A stretch of 64,000 nucleotides of DNA from Planctomycetota bacterium (GCA_016350165.1 CP066225.1:186001-250000); one strand, 5' to 3'. Positions 18,381-32,456 are shown, numbered from the stretch's first letter. Translations and numbers: made by a program. The notes: generated by a model not told the origin, from the sequence alone.

Positions 18381-18610
18381 GCTGCAAAAGAGCGGACTGG
18401 ATTGTGATCTGCTAAAATAGCGGAGCTAAAGGGGAGTGGAAATTGGTTGCAAGGTGGAAAGTAAATTGAAATGGTGGCAGCGACATGCTCTGATGGGGAT
18501 TTAATGGAGTGTGACTGCTGATCGTCTCGCAAGAAAGCTGCAAGGATTTAGCCGCGGTGCGTGATGATGCTGATGCCTGTGGTTCCAAGAATTGATTGAA
18601 GGATTGAGCT

Positions 18611-20320
18611 ATGTCAGAGAAATTAAATAAGTACTCGGCGACGATTACACAGCCGGCTTCACAAGGTGCAAGCCAGGCGATGTTATATGCAACGGGGTTG
18701 ACCGAAGAGGATATGAACAAGCCACAGGTCGGCATCGGCAGCATGTGGTATGAAGGTAATCCTTGCAATATGCATCTTCGTGATCTTTCGACTTTGGTTA
18801 GCGAGAGTGTAAAAAAAGAAGACATGGTCAGCATGCAGTTTAACACCATCGGTGTTTCAGACGGCATCTCCATGGGTACCAATGGCATGTGTTTCTCATT
18901 GCAGAGCCGTGAGCTTATTGCTGACTCTGTTGAAACGATCATGAGTGCTCAGTGGTACGATGCATTGGTAACACTGCCGGGCTGTGACAAGAACATGCCT
19001 GCATGCGTGATTGCAATGGCTCGATTAAATCGCCCTGCCCTGATGATTTATGGCGGCACGATCAAAGCTGGCAAAGCAATCATTCGTGATAAAGAAGAAA
19101 AGCTTGATATTGTCTCAGCGTTCCAAGCATATGGCCAAGCGTTGGCTGGTGTTATCACTGAAGAAGAACGCAAGACAATCATTCGTAATGCGTGTCCGGG
19201 CCCCGGTGCATGTGGTGGTATGTACACAGCAAACACGATGGCATCATTCATTGAATGTCTTGGTCTTTCACTGCCTGCATCATCATGTGTTCCAGCAGTT
19301 GATCACCAAAAGCGTGATGAATGCATGAACGTTGGCAAGACCGTTAAGCAGATGCTTAAGGCTGATCTGAAGCCTCGTGACATTGTTACGAAGCAATCAT
19401 TCCTAAATGCGATGCGTTTAGTCATCATCACCGGCGGCTCTACAAATGCAGTGCTTCACTCAATTGCAATGGCACGTGCATTTGATATTGATCTGACCAT
19501 TGAGGACTGGGCAAAGATGTCCAAAGAAACGCCAATGCTTGCTGACATGAAGCCAAGTGGTCGTTTCGTAATGGAAGAACTCAATGAGGTCGGCGGCACA
19601 CCTGGCTTGATGAAAATGCTCATCAAAAAGGGCCTGATGGATGGTGAACAGCAAACCATCACAGGTAAAACGCTTTGGGAAAATCTTAAAGACGAGCCTG
19701 ATTTCCCAGATTACGGCGAAGGCGAAGGCAAGCAGCTTGTGATCAAACCTTTCGAAGCACCTGTGAAAGAAGATGGCCACATTCAGATCATGCGTGGTAA
19801 TCTCACACCAGGCGGCTGTGTTGGCAAGATCACTGGTAAAGAAGGCACAAACTTCGTTGGCACTGCAAATGTTTTCGATTGTGAAGAAGACATGCTGCAC
19901 GCACTTGAAGATGGCAAGATCAACAAGGGTGACGTAATCATCATTCGTTACGAAGGCCCGAAGGGTGGTCCTGGCATGCCTGAAATGCTCACACCTACAA
20001 GTGCTGTTGCTGGTGCTGGTCTTATTAAAGATGTTGCATTGCTCACAGACGGTCGCTTCTCTGGCGGCTCACACGGTTTCATCGTTGGTCATATCACGCC
20101 AGAAGCAATCGAAGGCGGACCAATTGCGTTGGTTAAAACTGGCGACAAGGTCACGATCGATACCGTTGTAGGCGAAATCAACATGGACGTGAGCGATGAT
20201 GAACTCGAAGCACGCCGCAAGGCTTGGGTGAAGCCTGAATACAAAGTGAAGCGTGGCGTACTACATAAGTACATCAAGCTCGTGAAGGACGCTTCAACAG
20301 GTTGCGTGACTGACGAGTAA
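18611..20320 (+). CDS. ilvD: Dihydroxy-acid dehydratase
   Basis: IlvD dehydrates 2,3-dihydroxy acids to 2-keto acids in valine, leucine and isoleucine synthesis using an Fe-S cluster and Mg. The 569-residue protein contains NPCNMHL (Cys52), [11 protein letters not shown] (Cys125), [18 protein letters not shown] (Cys195/Cys201) and the C-terminal [11 protein letters not shown]. These cover the cluster cysteines and substrate-binding region of the family. ATG 18611 lies after GGATTGAGCT. The closest family members lack a long N-terminal extension, consistent with this start. A good terminator follows 22 bp after the stop, so the gene is its own transcription unit. Confidence 0.96.
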   Translation: MSEKLNKYSATITQPASQGASQAMLYATGLTEEDMNKPQVGIGSMWYEGNPCNMHLRDLSTLVSESVKKEDMVSMQFNTIGVSDGISMGTNGMCFSLQSRELIADSVETIMSAQWYDALVTLPGCDKNMPACVIAMARLNRPALMIYGGTIKAGKAIIRDKEEKLDIVSAFQAYGQALAGVITEEERKTIIRNACPGPGACGGMYTANTMASFIECLGLSLPASSCVPAVDHQKRDECMNVGKTVKQMLKADLKPRDIVTKQSFLNAMRLVIITGGSTNAVLHSIAMARAFDIDLTIEDWAKMSKETPMLADMKPSGRFVMEELNEVGGTPGLMKMLIKKGLMDGEQQTITGKTLWENLKDEPDFPDYGEGEGKQLVIKPFEAPVKEDGHIQIMRGNLTPGGCVGKITGKEGTNFVGTANVFDCEEDMLHALEDGKINKGDVIIIRYEGPKGGPGMPEMLTPTSAVAGAGLIKDVALLTDGRFSGGSHGFIVGHITPEAIEGGPIALVKTGDKVTIDTVVGEINMDVSDDELEARRKAWVKPEYKVKRGVLHKYIKLVKDASTGCVTDE

Positions 20321-20341
20321 TCAACTAAAAACAGATATCAT

Positions 20342-20372
20342 AAGGCCTGACACATGCGTCAGGCCTTTTTTT
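20342..20372 (+). terminator. Rho-independent terminator of ilvD
   Basis: Perfect 10-bp stem AAGGCCTGAC with GTCAGGCCTT, 6-nt loop, then a T-run. Confidence 0.92.
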
Positions 20373-20429
20373 GTGCAGATTATTATGTATTCGACAAATT
20401 CGCTGCGATGAGTATCATATGTTCGTGTA

Positions 20430-20503
<74 letters not shown>

Positions 20504-20511
20504 TATAAAAT

Positions 20512-20543
20512 AAAACCCCGCAAGTGAAAGCTTGCGGGGTTTT
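20512..20543 (+). terminator. Rho-independent terminator of tRNA-Arg
   Basis: Stem ACCCCGCAAG with CTTGCGGGGT around TGAAAG, followed by T-run, immediately after the tRNA. The A-run on the 5' side makes it plausible as a terminator for the minus-strand URO-D gene as well. Confidence 0.9.
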
Positions 20544-20578
20544 ATCATTTCCAAAGCACTTCTATTTAAATAGGTTGT

Positions 20579-21736
20579 TTATTTATCGTAGCCGCCAAAA
20601 TCGATCGCTGCCTGATACATCGCTTCAAGATTGTCTAATAGTGGGTTAGGCGGCAAGTTATTGCCTTCCTTCAATACATATCGCCCACCACGCTTCACCC
20701 CACTCGTGATAATCGCTCTTGCACGCTCATACACCTCATCAGGCGTACCGTCCATAATCAGCGCAACCTCAGGTCCACCCAAAATCTCAACATCATCACC
20801 AATCTGTTCACGCAGTAAGCCATGATCAATCGGATAACCTGTGTCAATAATATTGAGCTTCAACTCTTTACAGATAATTGGGAACAAACGCATCGCATCG
20901 CCGCATAAATGGAACAAACGCGTACGATCATCGCCTGCTGAATCGAAAAACTTCTTATGCAAAGGCAATACACGCTCACAATACATTTCATTACTGAGCA
21001 TAACAGAGGAATCATCAGGCAGCAGATTAATCTTATCGATGCGATCACCGTAATGATCTTCAAACGCTTTACGTCTAATGATTGCAGCTTCAGTTATGAA
21101 TGCCATCAGTTTGTCTGCGTACTCAGGATCAAGCACAAGGTCTTCCATAAAAGCAGAACCACGAAGATTCATTGCAATCGTGACAGGCCCATCCATCCAA
21201 CCCCAATACCAAGGCTTTAATTTCACTGGACGACCTTCGAATATCATATCCTTGCAGATCGCTTCCATTTCTTTTTCAAATGCCAAAACCTGCTTCACAT
21301 GCGAATTCTCAAACGGCTTTGTAATATCCTGCTTGAATATCTCATGCTTATTATCTTCATTCAGAATTACTTCCGTGTCTGGCACCTGCTCAGGTAAATA
21401 AATCGACGGCGCTCCGTAATAAGCTGCGTCATATGTGTTGTACATATTCAGCATGATCTCCCAAGTATCTGGCAAACCAACCGGATCATCCGTGTACTTA
21501 TGGATAACAGTCCTTCTATATAGTTCATGCTGCAACAGCACTTTAACCTGAGTTTCAGGATCAGTCGCTGCCTGCTCGAAGGTATACCCTTCCGGGTTCC
21601 AGTCAGAATTCAGCAGCACCGTACGTGGATTCGTATACAACATCACCGGCACACGGATCGGATTACGTTTTTGATAACTCTCTAAGACGGCGGCCTTATC
21701 TTCATTTGATACCAATGCACTACTGCTCGTAGACAT
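20579..21736 (-). CDS. URO-D-family protein (uroporphyrinogen decarboxylase/methyltransferase fold)
   Basis: Member of the URO-D superfamily, 385 residues, in the lineage that includes corrinoid-dependent methyltransferases (MtaA/CmuA) rather than true HemE. Visible: RIPVM-like start (RNPIRVPVMLY), WGWMDGPVT near residue 185, HLCGDAMRLFP near 270 (family pattern H-x-C-G with a zinc-type His/Cys), DTGYPIDHGLLREQIGDDVEILGGPE near 300, and a C-terminal GGRYVLKEGNNLPPN. HxCG and the GGP segment are typical of the methyltransferase-like subgroup. The frame opens at 21772, but AAGGA is eight bases before the ATG at 21736, so that start is chosen. No corrinoid protein is nearby, so the reaction is unknown. 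Confidence 0.82.
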   Translation of the reverse strand: MSTSSSALVSNEDKAAVLESYQKRNPIRVPVMLYTNPRTVLLNSDWNPEGYTFEQAATDPETQVKVLLQHELYRRTVIHKYTDDPVGLPDTWEIMLNMYNTYDAAYYGAPSIYLPEQVPDTEVILNEDNKHEIFKQDITKPFENSHVKQVLAFEKEMEAICKDMIFEGRPVKLKPWYWGWMDGPVTIAMNLRGSAFMEDLVLDPEYADKLMAFITEAAIIRRKAFEDHYGDRIDKINLLPDDSSVMLSNEMYCERVLPLHKKFFDSAGDDRTRLFHLCGDAMRLFPIICKELKLNIIDTGYPIDHGLLREQIGDDVEILGGPEVALIMDGTPDEVYERARAIITSGVKRGGRYVLKEGNNLPPNPLLDNLEAMYQAAIDFGGYDK

Positions 21737-21772
21737 GATCATATTCCTTGGCTTTTCTGAATGAGTACTCAC

Positions 21773-22656
21773 TCAAACAAAGAAAATGTTGTGAGGGATT
21801 TAGATACTTATATATGGATATGCTCAGTCACAGTAAAAAACGATTCTGCTACTCAACTACCCATCATTATCGCCGTTAAAAATATCATGCGGTACAAATG
21901 ATTAGAACAAGATAATTCGGTATTTATGCTTTTTTTTTCACTCTGCTAAATCTCAACAAAACAGATCACAGAATTACCTAAATTCCGTTCGTTTTTACCA
22001 AAAACAACCTATCACAAGCCAAATATTTTCTCTGACTTTTTCAATGCTCCTGTTCTTCTGCAACATTCCACAGTACTTTCAACCATTACAGAGCTTCATA
22101 TTCCCTCTGTTTTTCTGTAAATCACTTCGAGTCAATATCAATTCAGCATTCAAGCTATATCCATTTGGTCTTTTTTTAGCTTTTTACCAACAACCATCGC
22201 TTCATTACTTCTTCATTTCTGAATACACTTTCCGTTTGCATATGTTTTTTCACACAATTCATCTGGTAAATATCCACTTCATACACCGAAACCTTGCCTT
22301 TATCCCCACCCAAAATCTTGTTTGATCAATTTTCTGACTGAATATCAGGCTATTTTTTTTTGATTTCTCCTCATTTTCATCTTATTCCCAACTTCGAATC
22401 TTTCGTTTCTCCCTTAATCCACAACACTTACGAGCGTTTTCAACTTTGCCTCTCTTCACTCATTTCTGACTCAAACCGAACCGCTCAACACCTGTTTCAC
22501 GTATAAGTGCTTGATTTTGGTCACTTTATTGTGTTCTATGACTTTTTTACGGTTTTTTGCAGATCGATTTCGTGTATGATTTCCCGCTACCGGCTCCAGA
22601 AATGCGAGTCAATTCTGCACCTGATTGTGCATAGGTCGCTGAACTAACCCAGCGAT
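21773..22656. other. Long non-coding region upstream of the 23S-5S operon
   Basis: About 880 bp, AT-rich and, on the plus strand, strongly pyrimidine-rich. It contains a 93-codon frame (22044-22325) that lacks protein character. It presumably holds the URO-D promoter on one side and upstream rRNA promoter elements on the other. No repeat of the dispersed family was found here. Confidence 0.5.
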
Positions 22657-22684
22657 TGGACATGGCGGAAAATGCTGTTAAAAT
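22657..22684 (+). promoter_or_regulatory. Promoter of the 23S-5S operon
   Basis: -35 TGGACA (22657-22662), 16-bp spacer, -10 TAAAAT (22679-22684). The spacer start (TGGCGGAAAA) nearly equals that of the 16S promoter (GGGCGGAAAT), which has TTGACA-16-TAAAAT, so both rRNA units appear to share one promoter design. Confidence 0.65.
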
Positions 22685-22786
22685 TCTCGTCCCGCTTCGA
22701 GTGGCAGCCACTTAAGTAACTAAGTGTCAACCACCTGCAGCGGCAGGCAGTTAAGGCAGTCGATTACGATTGACGGTTAAGACTGA

Positions 22787-22798
22787 GCTCTTTGACAA
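22787..22798 (+). promoter_or_regulatory. boxA-like antitermination element, 23S leader
   Basis: GCTCTTTGACAA resembles the rrn boxA (TGCTCTTTAACA in E. coli), the NusB/S10 binding site. It sits at the base of the leader strand that pairs with the 23S trailer. Confidence 0.55.
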
Positions 22799-22834
22799 GT
22801 GGATAGGTCAGTTACACGCATCCCAATTGTGTAA
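22799..22834 (+). other. 23S rRNA processing stem, 5' strand
   Basis: The leader segment AGTGGATAGGTCAGTTAC plus ACGCATCCC is complementary, with a few mismatches, to 25952-25976 after the 23S gene (GGGATTTGTAATTGACC plus ATCCACT). Such leader-trailer helices are RNase III processing sites in bacteria. Confidence 0.6.
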
Positions 22835-22940
22835 CTGTGCTGTACCGAGAAATAGAAATAACAATCTGTCGAAAATTCTTAGATAAATGCATCTTAATTT
22901 TTTATGACTGTTGATCGATCACATCGATCTTTGGTCGGAA

Positions 22941-25788
<2,848 letters not shown>

Positions 25789-25951
25789 TTCCGACCAACG
25801 ATCGCTAACACGATCACTGGTCAGGATGCTAAATCTAAAAACTTCAACAGGTTCACATCCCGATACAGCACAGACCCCTAACGCCTGGGTCAGGTTCCCC
25901 CAACCCACCTGATTCAGGCACCTTTGAGAGCTTGCTCTTAAAAGAGAGTTA

Positions 25952-25976
25952 GGGATTTGTAATTGACCATCCACTA
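25952..25976 (+). other. 23S rRNA processing stem, 3' strand
   Basis: Complementary to the 23S leader at 22799-22834; see that entry. Lies between 23S and 5S, so the helix would release 23S from the 5S part. Confidence 0.6.
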
Positions 25977-26015
25977 AAGCAGTGGACTGGTTCGCTTAAC
26001 AGCGAGTTAGTCCTT

Positions 26016-26123
26016 TGCCGGTGACCACAGTGGTGGGGCCACACCCGATCCCATTCCGAACTCGGAAGTTAAGCCCACTACGTCGATGATAGTGCCACTG
26101 CGCGAAAGTAGATCATTGCCGGC
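26016..26123 (+). rRNA. rrf: 5S ribosomal RNA
   Basis: GCCGGTGACCACAGTGG start, universal loop region ACCCGATCCCATTCCGAACTC, and closing ...TTGCCGGC pairing with the 5' GCCGG. About 108 nt. It follows 23S by about 227 bp in one transcript and ends 5 bp before a strong terminator. Confidence 0.95.
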
Positions 26124-26128
26124 TTTAT

Positions 26129-26165
26129 GAGCCTCTTAAGGTAAACCTTGAGAGGCTCTTTTTTT
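26129..26165 (+). terminator. Rho-independent terminator of the 23S-5S operon
   Basis: 13-bp stem GAGCCTCTTAAGG with CCTTGAGAGGCTC (one G-U) around TAAA, followed by seven T. Confidence 0.95.
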
Positions 26166-26387
26166 ATGCGCAATGAACACCGGCTAATACACGTAAATTG
26201 TATTAGCTATTTACGATTCATATTCATATCTTTGAGTTCACCACCCTGCCCTTGATTCGCTCAGATCATCTCTGGAACTCATCTGATTAGGCATGGTGCA
26301 TATTGATAGATTTATATATGGATGCTGTGTACAGGCGATAAAAGAGCTTGCAATGCTGATCGAATTTGCCTGTATGCGCAGCGCGTT

Positions 26388-26547
26388 TGCGCGCACGAAA
26401 TGTTATTTTTTATGGTTTTCCTGTAGCAAAGAATGGGAAGAAGCAGCGTATAACGGTTTAAAGAACGCGTGGAATGATCTAGAAATGAAAAGTAATGAAC
26501 GAAAAAAATAAGGACTTACAAACATCGGCGCAAAACGCGCGCACAAA
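26388..26547 (-). repeat. Dispersed intergenic repeat, copy C (reverse orientation)
   Basis: Read on the minus strand this matches copies A and B: opening GTGCGCGCG TTTTGCGCC, then TTCTTTAAACCGTT, CCATTCTTTGCTACAGG and a closing CGTGCGCGCAAA. The CCAT (26436 reading down) is 39 bp from the closing CGTGCGC (26397), as in the other copies, and the two palindromic motifs are 148 bp apart against 149 in A and B. The 72-codon plus-strand frame 26293-26511 and 62-codon minus frame 26403-26591 lie over it and are treated as non-coding. Confidence 0.65.
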
Positions 26548-26624
26548 TCCGACTTCTCAGATTCTTTACTTTTTTGGCATGCAATTTGCATACAACCACT
26601 TATCTAATATGAAAGCAAATTGAT

Positions 26625-28538
26625 CTATTGCTGTACAGCGAATGGGTTAGTTGGTGCTGGCGTATTCTTGGAAGCATCTTTGTCGATTTGCTCCAGTTTA
26701 CTTTTAGCTTCTTGCAATGATTTGAAATGTCCGGACTCAACCATCAGCTGCAAGACGGGCTCTAATAAATTGATTCTGTGTTGCCGCGTAGTTCCTTTAA
26801 TACGATAGAAATAGACATCTTCATATACGATTTCATCACCCATGATTTGCTTCATATGATTTTTGGAGTTTGCCGTTTCTGGCGCAGGTCGGAGGATTAT
26901 GTCACCTTGAATTTCAGTAACGTGCGGAGGTAAAACTAGACCACTTGTTCGCCAATTATGAAGTGTGCCCAGAGTACTACTGCCTGCATCCCATATCAGG
27001 TATTGATCTTGTGGGTATTCCGTATTTCCAACTCGCAAGATGATTTGATAACACATGGACCAATTGACGTCACCGAGATTAACAAAAGTTGTATACCAAT
27101 TTGCGGCATCATCACGTGATTGATAGCGCTCTGCTTCCTTTTGAGATGTTATCATTACCGCATTGAGAAGGTATTTATTTGCGGCTTTCACACTGCCGTC
27201 ATAACCCAAGCCAACTGTCATAATTCTCATGGGACTCTCAACTTCACCCTTATATCTCATCTTTACCCCTTCGGATGCATCTAATCTATAGTAAATATCA
27301 TCTACTCGTCCTCTATTTGGATTTAGCGGCATGCATGGGGTCAAAATTTTCCTGATGACATCCAATTGCGCTTTGTTATATTCTAATTTGGTAGATGTTG
27401 ATCCTTGCATCAATTCGAATGAAATTGTTTTCGTTTTTAGATTCTTGTAAGCCAGCGTTTTTCCCTTGGCCGGACTGAATTTCACATCTATTTCCAGATG
27501 CAATTGATGCTTACCAAAGGGCCTCTCTGCCATTGTCTTTTGCCAATCGATACTTGGTAATAAATAGTCTTCATACCATAGCTCACTACCATCTCTGTCT
27601 TTGAGAATTGCATCGCCGATGTATTGGTTATCGATGTAGACTGAGATGTTTTCGATCAGATTTGGAGGACCAGGCGGAGTACTGTAACCTCCCGCATTTT
27701 GATTATGATTACCTGTAACCTCATGAAAACTCTCAATCATTAAAATACTATTTGGCCAAGAATCTTGTGATATTTTTTGAGGAATACTTACACCTGCTGA
27801 CCTGACGAGTACTTGAACCCAACGTAGATATTGATCTTCGGTAAGTAGATCTTTTTTCTCTGCCAATTGTAATACAGGACCGAAGGAGTTCTTGGGGTAT
27901 GGTGCTGCTTCGGCTAATTGAAGCATTGATTCACTAGCATTAGCGATCCATTCCATATCCATCACATCTTTAGTGATCAACTCTCTGAAGTTTCGGCCGC
28001 AGGAATCCCAAACATCTTGATCTCCTCTAATCAGCGCATTGAAGAGTAGATCGATTTGCCATGCGATTTGCTTATTGTTGAGCTTGATGTTTGTGTTACG
28101 GAGATTAACTTCTTCATTCGCTGCAATGATGTCGATATTTGAAGGAGAATATTTCACTTCAGCTTTGAGCAAGGTATTTGGCTTCCACCAATTCCATGTG
28201 TAACTACTCCATCTTCGAGAGATATCGATACTTAAAAGAACGGTGGCAATGAAGGTAACTAAAATTGCAGTGGTACTCAGTAAAATCGTCAAGTCGTGAT
28301 GGTGCCGCACACGTTGGCCAAAACGAATGCTCTTTGGTTTTTGTAATTCGTTACCACACTCGGAGCAGACTTTATTTTCACGATTTTCTTGCTTGGTTAT
28401 ATCAACGTTCATACCAATCAAATCGTAACCGCAATTACGACAGAATGGATGGTTATTGATACGTTTGCCTCGCCATGCCGAGATGACGAAGATTGATCCT
28501 ATCACTGTAAAAAGCCCCAGAATTAATACAAGGATCAT
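26625..28538 (-). CDS. Large zinc-ribbon membrane protein, unknown function
   Basis: Unrecognised 637-residue protein. N-terminal TM (residues 1-20), then a zinc ribbon: CRNCGYDL at ~33 and CSECGNEL at ~57, a second TM (~84-105), and a large presumably exported domain of about 530 residues with no motif I recognise, ending in an Ala/Pro/Thr-rich tail. Ribbon plus TM is a planctomycete-type architecture also seen in the smaller 4691-5221 protein. GGAG lies eight bases before ATG 28538. It is convergent with the 5S terminator region and next to a beta-lactamase-fold hydrolase gene on the same strand (103-bp gap). No function assigned. Confidence 0.85.
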   Translation of the reverse strand: MILVLILGLFTVIGSIFVISAWRGKRINNHPFCRNCGYDLIGMNVDITKQENRENKVCSECGNELQKPKSIRFGQRVRHHHDLTILLSTTAILVTFIATVLLSIDISRRWSSYTWNWWKPNTLLKAEVKYSPSNIDIIAANEEVNLRNTNIKLNNKQIAWQIDLLFNALIRGDQDVWDSCGRNFRELITKDVMDMEWIANASESMLQLAEAAPYPKNSFGPVLQLAEKKDLLTEDQYLRWVQVLVRSAGVSIPQKISQDSWPNSILMIESFHEVTGNHNQNAGGYSTPPGPPNLIENISVYIDNQYIGDAILKDRDGSELWYEDYLLPSIDWQKTMAERPFGKHQLHLEIDVKFSPAKGKTLAYKNLKTKTISFELMQGSTSTKLEYNKAQLDVIRKILTPCMPLNPNRGRVDDIYYRLDASEGVKMRYKGEVESPMRIMTVGLGYDGSVKAANKYLLNAVMITSQKEAERYQSRDDAANWYTTFVNLGDVNWSMCYQIILRVGNTEYPQDQYLIWDAGSSTLGTLHNWRTSGLVLPPHVTEIQGDIILRPAPETANSKNHMKQIMGDEIVYEDVYFYRIKGTTRQHRINLLEPVLQLMVESGHFKSLQEAKSKLEQIDKDASKNTPAPTNPFAVQQ

Positions 28539-28641
28539 GTATGGTACTCCATCTAATAATGTTGCAATGCGCTTAATACAATTTAATCATGGCGATAATC
28601 AATCTTTTGGTCAATGGATAAAGTGCATCATAATCCTTTGT

Positions 28642-29655
28642 TTATTTCATTAAGATTTCAAAACCTTCTTGATCAAGTTTTTTAACACCGGCATAGTTGC
28701 AGAGTAAGACGCAGCCTTTTTTTGTAGCTGGGTTGAAGCCTATGAAAGTTCGAAAGCCTCCTGTGCCGCCAGTGTGCCAGTAGATGGTTTGGCTGTTCTT
28801 GTTTGAGATGTGCCACCCAAGGCCAATAGATCGATTTTCTTTGATTTCATGCTGCTTTTTAAGCGTTTTCTGCATCGCCTGACTTAGAGAAGTTTCTTTT
28901 GGTTTTAAATAAGCCTGTATGTATAAAGCTAAATCGTGAGCTGAGCTTTTGATTGAACCAGCTGGAGCGGAGGCAATGAAGTGCCATTTTGAGGTTGCAT
29001 TGCCTTGAGCGTCGTGAGCTTTAACGGCTGTCTTTTCATTGTCAGGTGTATAGTGAACGAAAGTGTGAAACATTTTCAGTGGTTTGAGAATCTCATCATG
29101 AATGAAGTTTGCATATTGTTTCTTTGTTGATTTTTCGAGTGCGAGGCCGAGTACTGCATAACCGAAGTTGGAGTATGCATAAGTTGGATATTGGGGTAGT
29201 GAGTTGACGAACGTTAGATCGTTGATGAGTATTTTGCGCGTGTGTGTTTTGTAGGGGTCCGACTGGTAAACGATCGCGTTGAGTTGGATGCTTAATGAAA
29301 TTCTGGTTAGGCCTGCGGTGTGAGTTGCAAGTTGAAGTGGGGTGATGCCAGCGGTTTTAGAATCAGCGGTTTCAGGTATGAGTTGTGAAAGTTTTGAATC
29401 GAGGAAGCCAGGGGTTTGATTGTCGTGTAATGCAGCTGCGAGTGATGTGAAGGTTTTGGTAATGGAGCCGATTTCGAAAAGTGAATGTTCGTTGAATTCT
29501 GGGTTGCCAAATTGAAGATATTCGATGCCCTGCTCTGTAATGATGGCTGCAGAGATGCCTGTACCGTTTGGAAGGCTAGTGTCGTTTAGATCGGCATGAA
29601 TAGGAAGAACAAGTATGAAGGCTGCGAGAAGCGTAGTGAGTTTTGCGAGCACCAT
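28642..29655 (-). CDS. Exported serine hydrolase, beta-lactamase family (class C/DD-peptidase fold)
   Basis: Penicillin-recognising serine hydrolase of the Beta-lactamase (PF00144) group, 337 residues. Signal peptide residues ~1-21 (MVLAKLTTLLAAFILVLPIHA). Catalytic SxxK is SITK (in FEIGSITKTF) near residue 65; YSN (YAYSNFGYAVLG) near 165; and HTGGTGG near 295 in place of KTG. Such proteins include AmpC, DD-carboxypeptidases and esterases, so the substrate is open; the HTG triad favours a peptidase/esterase or AmpC-like member over a KTG penicillinase. CGGAG precedes ATG 29655. The gene is downstream of the 16S terminator on the same strand but is probably a separate transcript. Confidence 0.85.
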   Translation of the reverse strand: MVLAKLTTLLAAFILVLPIHADLNDTSLPNGTGISAAIITEQGIEYLQFGNPEFNEHSLFEIGSITKTFTSLAAALHDNQTPGFLDSKLSQLIPETADSKTAGITPLQLATHTAGLTRISLSIQLNAIVYQSDPYKTHTRKILINDLTFVNSLPQYPTYAYSNFGYAVLGLALEKSTKKQYANFIHDEILKPLKMFHTFVHYTPDNEKTAVKAHDAQGNATSKWHFIASAPAGSIKSSAHDLALYIQAYLKPKETSLSQAMQKTLKKQHEIKENRSIGLGWHISNKNSQTIYWHTGGTGGFRTFIGFNPATKKGCVLLCNYAGVKKLDQEGFEILMK

Positions 29656-29740
29656 ATAAACTCCGGTTATTGCCGGTGAATGAATGACTCAATTTTGATT
29701 TGTTTGATGATGTCGTAGCTATGATAGATAAAAGAGCGCA

Positions 29741-29770
29741 TAAAAAAACCTCATACATTCGTATGAGGTT
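29741..29770 (-). terminator. Rho-independent terminator downstream of 16S
   Basis: On the minus strand, 10-bp stem AACCTCATAC with GTATGAGGTT around GAAT is followed by a T-run. It lies after the 16S trailer stem. Confidence 0.93.
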
Positions 29771-29775
29771 TTAAA

Positions 29776-29796
29776 ATCTTTGACAAGTGAACAGTT
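29776..29796 (-). other. 16S rRNA processing stem, 3' strand (trailer)
   Basis: A 21-bp segment perfectly complementary to 31742-31762 in the 16S leader, forming an RNase III-type processing helix around the 16S gene. Confidence 0.85.
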
Positions 29797-29922
29797 AAGA
29801 CCTTAACCAACCATTGCTGATTGGCTATCCCTCAGAGTTTCGCATGCTAGACTCTGTATTTAGGGGCAAGAATGTGTTGACATACATGAGATGGTTCTCA
29901 CCATACTCAAGTCTAAATTATC

Positions 29923-31437
<1,515 letters not shown>

Positions 31438-31741
31438 TATATCGTTGTCACAAGCCACAAGGACTTGTATTGACTTCGAATGAAGTTTTTGACCTGTAAC
31501 TAACAACCGAAGTTGCTAGTCGGTCTCATTAATTGATGTCAATCAATCTAATGTATCAAAGCGACTAAACTTTGAATTTTTAGGGTCTCACATTCCTGAA
31601 AATAAGTTTTATCAACTTAAATTCCATACAAGAATGCGAGATGTTGTTACTTGAGTGTGATCTCAAATAACGGGATCTGTTTACCGTCGAGTCTGGCTAT
31701 GGTGCCTCGCTCAATCGGTCACATTCTTGCGGTCTGTGTTA

Positions 31742-31762
31742 AACTGTTCACTTGTCAAAGAT
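31742..31762 (-). other. 16S processing stem, 5' strand, with boxA-like element
   Basis: Perfect 21-bp complement of the trailer at 29776-29796. It contains GATCTTTGACAA (31752-31763 on the minus strand), a boxA-like sequence, nearly matching the 23S-leader element GCTCTTTGACAA. Confidence 0.8.
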
Positions 31763-31819
31763 CTTTAATGCCAAGGACTTAGAAGTCTTGGCTGCCTGTC
31801 GTTGTCAGGCGGGAGGGGC

Positions 31820-31847
31820 ATTTTAGTTGTTATTTCCGCCCTGTCAA
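31820..31847 (-). promoter_or_regulatory. Promoter of the 16S unit
   Basis: On the minus strand: TTGACA, 16-bp spacer starting GGGCGGAAAT, then TAAAAT. The upstream hexamer is consensus and the spacer matches that of the 23S-5S promoter. Confidence 0.75.
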
Positions 31848-31919
31848 ACTGCTCGTCTAGTTGTGAACAACTTGCCTGAAAAAGCGAGCAGTTTTGTTAG
31901 TAAACCACAAGATTCTACC

Positions 31920-32427
31920 AACAAATCAGTGTAGTTGACGCGCAATGTGCTGAAAATCGGCGAAAACGCGGATTTAGCGTGTTACTTTTCCACACTTGTG
32001 ATAATCAGGCGGCTGACGCGACATGAGGATTTATTCACATCGCAACTCTAATTATGCCCTACAGACAGATGGAGTTCTCAATATTTTGGAAAAAATCGTT
32101 CATATTTTCCAGCTAACTCTGAAATAATTGATCAGCTTTGCTTCAAATTACTGGGTACGGTCAGTTTAAACATGAAAATAATTACCCAGAGTTTTTCATT
32201 TTCTTTTAAATTAAACACAGATACTGATCGGTATTGAAAAAAGTACGCACATTGGCACTCTACTAAAACCTAAATGATGTATATATTTTCAGATTTTGTA
32301 TCTCAAAGCTACCCATCCTTTAGCATCTTTAGCAAGGGTATACGTCGCGACCAAGCTCATTACAGATTATGTGGGCCCTGCTCCACTATGCTCTGAGAAA
32401 TCTATCTATAAAGTGCAGGGTGCGCGT
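31920..32427. other. Non-coding region upstream of the 16S unit
   Basis: AT-rich gap with no accepted gene; the 60-codon frame 32296-32478 has no protein character. Two sequences match the DnaA-box consensus TTWTNCACA on the plus strand: TTTTCCACA (31986-31994) and TTATTCACA (32031-32039). A weaker one is TTGTTCACA on the minus strand (31862-31870). No dnaA or dnaN gene is near. Confidence 0.4.
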
Positions 32428-32456
32428 AAAAAAACGCTCACCGGAAGGATGAGCGT
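32428..32456 (-). terminator. Terminator of the MurQ/GKRP-like gene
   Basis: On the minus strand, stem ACGCTCA with TGAGCGT and a 9-nt loop is followed by a T-run of seven, 27 bp after the stop codon. Confidence 0.85.

Noticed and set aside
22044-22325. 93-codon frame before the rRNA promoter
   Set aside because: Low-complexity, Phe/Leu-rich from a pyrimidine-rich tract; no ribosome-binding site.
26293-26591. Two frames (72 codons plus, 62 codons minus) after 5S
   Set aside because: They overlap repeat copy C, have no good ribosome-binding site and no homologue-like pattern.
31862-32240. Possible chromosomal origin near 16S because of DnaA-box-like sites
   Set aside because: No dnaA, dnaN or gidA-type genes and no skew change at this point.
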